Origin: Falciphora oryzae
Taxonomy: Eukaryota; Ascomycota; Sordariomycetes; Magnaporthales; Magnaporthaceae
Assembly: GCA_000733355.1 (NCBI GenBank)
Contig: JNVV01000002.1
Location: 2,871,007 to 2,935,006 of the forward strand
Length of the DNA: 64,000 bases
Direction of reading: 5' to 3'
In this document: in pieces, positions 56,395 to 64,000 of the stretch
How positions within the stretch are numbered: position 1 is the first letter of the stretch
Layout: each line of letters starts with the position of its first letter
Made by a program: the position numbers and the translations under genes
Notes under the pieces: model-generated
Told to the model about the DNA's origin: nothing
Seen by the model: only the letters and a program-made list of their open reading frames with translations
Databases searched by the model: none

Positions 56395-57844
56395 TCACTG
56401 CTTCTGCTCTTCGGCCTTGGCAGCACCGTTGGCCGGGACATCGCCGCTGACTAGCGCCTTGGCAGGAGCAGGAGTCAGGAGGAGGTCGGCCGGGATCATC
56501 TTGGACCGTGCGGCCGGGTTGAGCGTCAGCCCGAAGCCGGGCTTGTCCAGGTCGGCCGTGGTCAGGAAGCCCTTGGTGGGGATGACCTCGTCGGTGAAGA
56601 GGTCGCCAAACACGGGCAGGACGCTCTTGCCATCGGGCGAGTTGGCCAGGTACTCCTGGAACGGCGTGTTGGGCTGCGAGATGACAAAGTGGTAGCTGTA
56701 GGGCCCGCTGGCGTGCGGCACCACGGGGATGTCGTAGGCGGCGGCCATGGCCGAGACCTTGAGCAGCTCCGTCATGCCGCCAAGCCACATGACGTCGGGC
56801 TGGATGATGTCGAGGTTGCGGCCCTCGACCAGCTTGCGGAAGCCGTAGCGCGAGTACTCGTGCTCGCCCGTGGTGAACTTGAGCGTCGGGTGCGCCCGCT
56901 TGATCTGCGCGAAGCCGTCCGTGTCGTCGGGGCTCAGGCACTCCTCCCACCAGTTGATGTCGAGGTCCAGGCAGGCCTTGGCGATCTCGATCGTGTACGA
57001 CACGTTGAGCGACATGTAGCAGTCCACCATGATGGGGAAGTCTGGGCCGACGGCCTCGCGGTGCTTGCGCAGGAACTCGACGTTCTTCTTGAGCCCCGCG
57101 TGGCCCTCCTCCGGGCAGTACGGCAGCGGCACCTTGGCGCCCCAGAAGCCCATCTCCTTGGCCGCCGTCGGCTCCGGGCCGGTGCAGTAGAAGTCCAGAC
57201 GCTCCTTGGTCGCGCCTCCGATGAGCTTGTACACGGGCTCGTTGCGGATCTTGCCCAGGAGGTCCCAGATGGCCAGGTCGATGACCGAGATGACGGCGAT
57301 CGGCAGGCCCTTGCGGCCGTAGAAGATGGACGCCCGGTACATCTGCTCAAACAGATGGTTCGTGTTCCTGGGGTCGGCCCCGATCAAGAACCGCTCAAAG
57401 TGCTGGTGCACCAGCCAGCAGGCGGGAGGGCCGCCAAAGCCGGTGGCGTAGCCAACTGTGCCATCACTGGCCTCGAGCTCCACAAAGAAGGAGCCGAGAA
57501 CGTTGATGCCCCAGCTGGTCCGCGAGCTGCGGTACTTCTCCCATCTCGAGCAAGGGGTGGAAATGGGCGAGTCGATTAGCCTGCAGAGAGTGTAAGTTTG
57601 GTGGTCTAGAAACGCGTGCGGTAATCGCTCTGGTGTTTTTGCAAGTGCCTATCTGGGCTGGGCCTTACCAGTGACCGCCTTTGACGTTGTGGTAATCGCC
57701 GCCTGCATGACATGTTTAGCGTTTTGCCATTGCCGGAGCAGATCGCAAGCAGCGGCGCGCGGGATACCACTTACCCGAGCCGACACCTCCGATCACAAAG
57801 GACCGCACCGCCTTGATCGTGGGAAAGTCTCTGACGGATGCCAT
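56395..57844 (-). CDS. LRA3: L-rhamnonate dehydratase (enolase superfamily)
   Basis: Converts L-rhamnonate to 2-keto-3-deoxy-L-rhamnonate. Exons on the minus strand: 57844-57775, a 34-nt exon 57702-57669, and 57580-56395 (429 aa). The joins give GGVGSGGDYHNVKGGHWLID, the N-terminal capping domain. The mandelate-racemase-type barrel shows Mg ligands in MVDCYMS (Asp), WWEECLSP (Glu) and TTGEHEYSR (Glu, with His beside it), and VVPHASGPYSYHF, NTPFQEYLANS and LDKPGFGLTLNP, all close to bacterial RhmD and fungal LRA3. The tail has an Ala/Pro/Lys-rich extension. It lies upstream of the LRA1-like gene on the same strand and is divergent from the Zn2Cys6 gene. Confidence 0.92.
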
Positions 57845-60574
57845 GGCGGGGGAGTTGTGGCGATGGAGAAAAGACAAATAACGAGCAGAAAGGTGAAGCC
57901 GCCGAAGCAAGACGGACCTTTATATACACACAAGCCCCCGCACCCGATTGGTCTCAGTGAGTTAAAATACCCGGACAGTGAAGACAGAGCGGTCCAGGCT
58001 ACGAGAAGAAAAGAAGAATGCCGCCAGCGTCGGTAAGAGCCGAATTATACAAGCAAAGTCATGCGCTTTCCTCCTTGCGTGGGCGACCGTGCCAGATTTT
58101 CGATGAAACGAGGTCGAGCCAGCGTCGAGGAGGTGAAGGAGGAGAAATATGGAGGGAAAGGAATGGATGCCGCCGGTCCAGAAGCTCAAAGCTTCGAACT
58201 CTGTTGGGTTTGGAGGTGGGGGCTTGATGTCGGTCGTTGATGCCCCGACATTCGCTCGCCGATGGGGCAGGAAGCCCGCCCCGACCAAATAGCAAGACGA
58301 CTAGTGCTCTTTTCCGGTGCAGCCGCCGGCGCCCCTGCAAAGGGGACTGGATGGCGAGCCCCACACGGCTCGGCTCTTGTTGTTTGCAGTTGGTGGTAGG
58401 TGCCCGGTGAGGTAGATGCGCACGCACGTCTTGCAGTCTTGGTCCGGCCTAAAGGAGAGCAGCAAGGAGGTAAGAAGAAGGCGAGTAAGGCAGCCGAAGG
58501 GATGGACGCCACTCGGCCGCGATCACCAAGCGAGCCTATCTTTCAAGCCTGCCAAGGCTTGAAAGCCAGCGACACATGGCAATGCCTGCCCATGTCACTT
58601 CACAAGAGCGGAAGATGGGACTCGGGTTGATATATCATTTATCACATCAAATTGAGAGCGGACAACAGCGGCCAGGGGTGCTCCTCGCATGCAACGTGGG
58701 CAGATTGATCACAGGGCATGCAGCTCCTGCGTGTATACACAGCGAGCCATTCCCGAGGGCCACCGATCTCAGCGGCTGTTCCCCCATGCTGTGGTCCCGC
58801 CTGTTTCAGTCATGCTTCCAGGAAGATGCGGATTGGACGAGTGTCTAGCCCGAAGCGAGCTGCGGTGCGGTATCACGAACCCGACAGTTGATACTGCTGT
58901 TGTTGTCTTCCTCTTCCCCCTTTTTTTTTTTTCATTGTTTTATCCTTGCCCATTTTATTCGCCTGAGACGCTGGAGCCGAGCCGGGCCTCGAGCCGGTGA
59001 AGGAGCAACATAAGCCGGCACCCCAGGAACTCCCCGAGGTCCAAGGCGCGTGGCTGATTGGCTGGCTGACCGTCCTGGCGAGGGACCTCGGCAGGGTGAG
59101 GTGAGCACACAACCCGGGGCCGCGGTATGTCATCGAACGGCATGTACTACCGAGGTCGTCACCCGTGTAGCCATGCGCGACGCCCGCTGCGCGCTTGAAC
59201 GGAGATAAGTGTGCTGACCTGGTGATTGGTACTGCACATTGTGCCACGACCCCGGGTGCCTCGTGTCGCCCGCCACGCCTCGTTACTTGCTCCCTCCCCT
59301 GCTTAGTCGCGCTCCGAGTTGGAGATGACCCTATGCATGCATACATGGTAGCAGAGCAACCACCGGCTACAGCCTCGTTGATGAAACAAGACGGCCGACG
59401 CGAGCCGTGAGCTTGTTTCCACGAGAGCAGCAGACGATCGGAGGACCGACCCGCGTCACGCAACCCAGCGCAGCGGTCGGGTCGCATAACGCCCTCGTTG
59501 GGGTTACGCGTTGGGGTGGCAGACGATGCTGCCTCGCACACCAGCCAGTCGGAAGGTCTACATTGTCTCCAGCTTCTCTAGAGCAGCTCGAAATGCACGT
59601 ATAGTCAAATCCCGACGCATGCCGGTCCGCACCGCGTCGCCAACAGCCTGTACGCCTTGTCTCCTGGGCAGGAGGCTGTCGCGAGGAAGATTCGACGAGA
59701 TGGGTGCTTGGCGCGAGAAGCAAACCTTGGAGAAGAAAGAATCCGGAAATGCGCTGAAAATCCACGCACCGGTCAACCATTTTCCCCGCACATTGAGCCG
59801 CTGTTTCCCCAGCCAAATCGCCAGCGCTCTCTTCCCGAGCCAATCAATGGGCAAAAGCTGTGCTGCACCTTGACCGTTTCCCCACCTGACGGGTCCCAAA
59901 AGCCATGGCCAGGCGTCTGCTCGCTTTTTCGCCTTTGCCCTTCTCGTGCGATTGGGGTTCCTCCGCACTTTCAGGTTTTGGCTCCCCGCACCAAAGACCA
60001 GCCGTTCGGGCCCGTCTGCAGCTGTCCAAACACCAAAGAGAGAGCACTCATGCGGCGAGCCGTCCGATTTGTGGCAAGACAACAGCCCTCGATTGCACAA
60101 GGCGGACTGACAGCGTGTGCTCGAGGCGGGTATCATGACGGCTGCGGAAGAAGGCGACGGATTTATAGGACCTCCGCCTAGCGCGTGTGCACAAAACCCC
60201 GTGGTAGGAAAGGGGAGACGGCCCAGGACCAGGGGCCATTCCGAGTCATCGAATCTGACCTCGCACAGGGGGGCCACCCGTGGTTTTGTCCCCTTCTCCC
60301 CCAAGCTGCATCGTTCCTCTCGCCCTTTTCACCTCGCAGTCTCACCCTCCCGAGCCACCGACCCGGTCCAGAGCTCAAAGGCCCCTCGCCCGAGCCCACG
60401 GTCCCGGCCTCGCCCACCCCCTCTGCCCATCATTGACCCGAGACGCCGCGGCCCGCGACACACGGCCCCGTTTGCCGAAGTCGAGGCTCTCGGCCTGTCG
60501 CCGCGGATACGATTACTTCCTTTTCCGAGGCCTGCTCCTCCTCCACTTTCTTCCCCTCTCCGTCTCCATCAGGA
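57845..60574. other. Divergent intergenic region, about 2.7 kb
   Basis: Separates the dehydratase start from the Zn2Cys6 start, so both promoters lie here. Long upstream regions are common for regulator genes. Several open frames (up to 248 codons) overlap on opposite strands without a domain; not called. Confidence 0.45.
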
Positions 60575-63500
60575 ATGATGCACCCTGGCCTGCGCCACGG
60601 CACCAGCAGCACCAGCCAGCAGCAGTACAAGTCGTCTCCAACCGCCACTCCCGACCAACACCATCAACAACACCACCACCAACCAGCCGCCGAGCCCCCG
60701 CCTGCCCTGGGCCCGGACAGCGGCGACGATGTCAATCCCTTGAGTGGGGACGACCGCTCCGACAATGAGCTAGACGACCACCTCGAGCCCGCTCGGAATG
60801 GCAAGCGGAAAAGGCCCATTTCCGTCTCGTATGTTTGGCCCATTCACCCTTGCCCTTTCACGCCCCCTTCTTTGCCCATTCATGATATCCCAGCGGAGCC
60901 TTCCTTGGCCTGCTTTTCCGTCCCGCTCCTTTTTTTTTTTTTTTTGTCTTGCACCTCCCTGTGCTCCCACCTTTTGCCTGTCCATGTCGCCTGCTGCCAC
61001 GGCAGCGGATCATGATGTTCCAGCCCAAGATAGCTTAGACGACTCTCCTCTACCCCAACCCGAGAAGCCACAGATCAAGGCTGCAGCTGACCATGATACA
61101 CCCAGATGTGAGCTCTGCAAGCAGAGGAAGGTGAGTTTGGCTACTGCGGCTCTTATTTTTTTCAACTCTCGTGTCGAGTCCTTATCCTGTTTTATACGCA
61201 CACCCGCGTGTGTCTATGATGCGAGCAGATAGATATCGATGTGGTGACCTACCTAACCACTAGACGCACTACACGCTCCTTGCTGTGTGTAGTAGCGGCG
61301 CATGGTATATCATATCTCAAGAAGCTCTACACACTCTGCCTCGTGATTCGACAACAAGGACTAGGCAGTCGACATATGGCAGCATACCACCGGGTTCGTG
61401 CATCCGCTGACACGACGTCCACCATCTAGGTGAAATGTGACCGTGACCAGCCTTCATGCGGGTGGTGCACGCGCAATGGCGCCAACTGTGAATACAAGGA
61501 GCGCAAAAAGCCTGGCCTACGAGCTGGCTATGGACGAGAGCTGGAACAACGCCTAGACAAGCTCGAGGCCATCTTGCGAACGCATCAGGAGATCCTTCAG
61601 CCGTCAATCGACGGTTCCGGTGTCCACGGAGCTGCGGGCTTCCATCATCGGCCCAACGCGCCACAGAGCGTGCGCGGCAGCATCCATAGCGACCAGGACA
61701 CTCCGATGGAGACCCAGCCCCCAATATTCCCCCGCTCAGACAGCATGCGTACGCCCCAGGCAGAAACGGCCCTCTTTGTACAGAAGCCATCGACATATCC
61801 ACCATCTGGGCCGCCACAGACCATGGACTTTGCAAACCTGACGGGCCACACGCCGGCCCCGCACGATGGATTCCAGAATCAGGTTGGACCGACAGGTATC
61901 TCGCCAGCGGGAATATCGCCAGGACACATGGGTGCGGCAGGCATGTCGAGTGCGGCGGCCCAGGAGTACTATGGCGCAGGCTCTGTGGGGCCATCAACGT
62001 CCGGCGGCACCCTTCACTCGCCAAACTCCACCAAGTCGCAGAGCCAGACGCAGATATCGTCGGACCAAGAGTTCCCGCCGTATGACATGCTGTACGCCCT
62101 CGCCGACCTGTACTTCAAGCACATCAACACATGGTGCCCGATACTAAATCGCAAGATAACGCTTGCGTCGCTGTTCGACTCGGCATCCATGATTGACGAG
62201 ACGGACAAGATCCTGCTGCACGCCATAGTCGCCACAACGCTCCGATTCTCAACCGACTCGAGGCTGACAGACGAGAGCCGGCGGCGGTACCATGACGTGT
62301 CTAAAAAGAGAGTGCTCCTGTATGGGATGGAGAACTCGTCGGTGAAGGCGCTGCAGGCACTGGTGATACTGGCGCTAGACCTCTGCGGTGACGGCAACGG
62401 ACCACCCGGGTGGAACATCATGGCGCTGATAACCCGGTCCGTGGTGCAGCTAGGACTTGCCGTGGAGAGCAACTCATTTTCCGTATCTCCCAACTACACA
62501 TCCATATACACGCTCAGGGCCATGATCCTCCCTGAGCCCAGAGACTTTGTCGAGGAGGAATCGCGCCGTCGGCTGTTCTGGATGGTCTACCTCCTGGACC
62601 GGTACGCCACAATTCCGACAGCCTTTGAGTTTGCGTTAGACGACAAGGAGATTGATCGAAAGCTGCCGTGCCGCGACGACCTCTGGCTCAAGAACCAAAA
62701 GGTAGAGACGCGCTGGTTCCGTACCGAACACCGCTACGACGAATCGGCGCCGCCAGACTACGAAGCAAACAAGCCCGAGAACCTCGGGGCCTTTAGCTAC
62801 TACGTCGAGGTCCTCACAATCCTGTCACAGATCCACAAGTTCCTGAAGCAGCCGGTCGACATATCGGCCGTCAGCGACGTGGAGGACTGGAAAATGCGGT
62901 ACAAGGAGCTGGACGGCACGCTGGTGAAGTGGAAGTTTGACCTCCCCGGCGAGTACAGCTCTATGGCCAAGCTGTTCCAGCCAGGGGTCGCCAAGACGCT
63001 CAACTGTGGCTGGGTCATGCTCCACGCGACCTACCACACGGCCGCGATCCGGCTGCATTCATCAGCAGCCTACCCGACAACGCGGTCGCCCATCTTCACG
63101 CCATCCTACTCGGCCTCGCAGCGCTGCCACGACGCCGTCGAGAACATCGCGGCGCTCGGCGAATTTGTGGTCACCAACGGCCTGCTCCCGAAGCTCGGCC
63201 CGCCCTTCGCCTTCACCCTGTGGGTGGCGGCTCGCCTCTTGCTTGTGCACGGGTCGACGGTGGAGCACAAGGTCAGCCCGCAGATCGGCTTCTTCGTGGA
63301 CGCGCTGCGCGAGATGAGCCGGTACTGGCCGGTGGCGCGGCGGTACTGCGAGCTGCTGCAGCGCGTGCTGGACGAGTACCACGATGCGGCCCGCCACGGC
63401 GACGGCATCACGCCCAGCAGCGTCAAGATCCTGGCCGATATGCGCCGCACCGCCTTTGACCTCGATTTCCTCATCAGCCGCCAGCCACACCACGTCACAT

Positions 63501-63952
63501 CGACGGCGTCGGGCGGCAATAGTGGTGCTGGTTCTGGTGCTGGCAGTGGCGGCGTCGGCGTGAACGGTGCTGGCGCTGGCGGTCAGGGCCCCGGCGCCTC
63601 GGGGCCTGGCAGCGGCGCGCCGGCCCAGGGCCTTTACAGCCGCTACCCGAGCGTCACTCCCGCCAGGACTCCGCAGCCCAACGAGCTGGAGTACCTGGAC
63701 GTTTTCGACTTCTTCAACTACCCACGACTGCCGGCGGGCTTGCCTAGCGACCACCCGTCTGGACTGCAGGGGAACAGCGGCGGGATGGGCGGTGCCGGTG
63801 GCAGGGAAAGCGGTGGAGAAGGGGCAGCTGTCGGTGGCAGTGGACCCGGGCCAATGCTTGGACCCAACGAGTTCAACATCGAGGACTTTATGGTGGACGC
63901 CAACCACGACTGGTTATATAAGCAGGAAGGAGGCGGAAAGTTTATGAACTGA
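60575..63952 (+). CDS. Zn2Cys6 transcription factor, candidate rhamnose/pectin regulator (RhaR/PDR-1 type)
   Basis: Exons 60575-60828, a 25-nt microexon 61106-61130, and 61430-63952 (933 aa). The microexon encodes CELCKQRK, and only this splicing (GCTGACC branch before 61106) yields the full cluster CX2CX6CX6CX2CX6C directly after KRKRPISVS. A linker and short coiled coil follow (GYGRELEQRLDKLEAIL). The middle homology domain covers about residues 310-740 (YALADLYFKHINTWCPIL, FVEEESRRRLFWMVYLLDRYA). The tail has Gly-rich blocks and an acidic end (EFNIEDFMVDANHDW) that may activate transcription. The KRPISVSCELC start and position beside rhamnose genes suggest RhaR/PDR-1, but this is inference. 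Confidence 0.88.
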
Positions 63953-64000
63953 TTAGGCTGGCTTGGTGGAATATTGGGCCTTTTTGGATGTTATTTTATG
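63953..64000. other. 3' flank of the regulator, window end
   Basis: Only 48 bases; start of the 3' UTR. Confidence 0.4.

Noticed and set aside
59558..60304. 248-codon minus frame upstream of the second Zn2Cys6 gene
   Set aside because: Lies in the regulator promoter, no ATG-proximal domain, and overlaps an equally open plus frame.

Overview
The window is nuclear DNA of a filamentous ascomycete, most likely a Sordariomycete. Genes are GC-rich and carry short introns (about 50-140 bp) with GTRNGT donors, CTRAY branch points and YAG acceptors. Fungus-specific families are present: Zn2Cys6 regulators, a HET-domain protein, GLEYA and Fot1-like relics. Two strongly AT-rich patches look like decayed repeats, consistent with repeat-induced point mutation. 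The order or species cannot be fixed from sequence alone. I recognise 19 protein-coding loci, plus one low-confidence gene and two broken ones. No tRNA, rRNA or CRISPR was seen. Most models need exon joins, which I worked out by hand from splice signals and protein continuity.

Region 1 (1-16 kb) is metabolic. It opens with the 3' part of a patatin-like lipase (Tgl4/5 type). Six enzyme genes and one regulator follow: an SDR, an M20 amidohydrolase, a CmcJ/NvfI-type oxygenase, an isopenicillin-N-synthase-like Fe(II)/2-oxoglutarate oxygenase, a Zn2Cys6 activator, a 2,2-dialkylglycine decarboxylase-like PLP enzyme and a Gfo/Idh/GAL80-like protein. There is no PKS or NRPS, but the set looks like a small amino-acid-modifying cluster.

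Region 2 (16-24.9 kb) holds a carotenoid-cleavage-type dioxygenase, a cysteine-free small secreted protein built from two tandem repeats with introns at matching places, and a doubtful GPI-type surface protein.

Region 3 (25-37.3 kb) is accessory and repeat-rich. It contains a 1.7 kb segment bounded by 140 bp inverted repeats, a frameshifted Fot1/pogo-type transposase relic, a truncated and frameshifted GLEYA adhesin-like gene, a HET-domain gene, AT-rich blocks with a 205 bp-arm palindrome, and 3.3 kb of apparently empty DNA.

Region 4 (37.3-53.7 kb) returns to housekeeping and conserved genes: an AA7/berberine-bridge-type flavin oxidase (8-nt microexon and hydrophobic C-terminal exon), MAD2 (interrupted by a run of N that is an assembly artefact), UBP14, a Q/P-rich protein divergent from UBP14, and PRP24. 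Region 5 (54.4-64 kb) is an L-rhamnose catabolic group: L-rhamnose dehydrogenase (LRA1-like), L-rhamnonate dehydratase (LRA3-like) and a divergent Zn2Cys6 regulator that is a good candidate for the pathway activator (RhaR/PDR-1 type).
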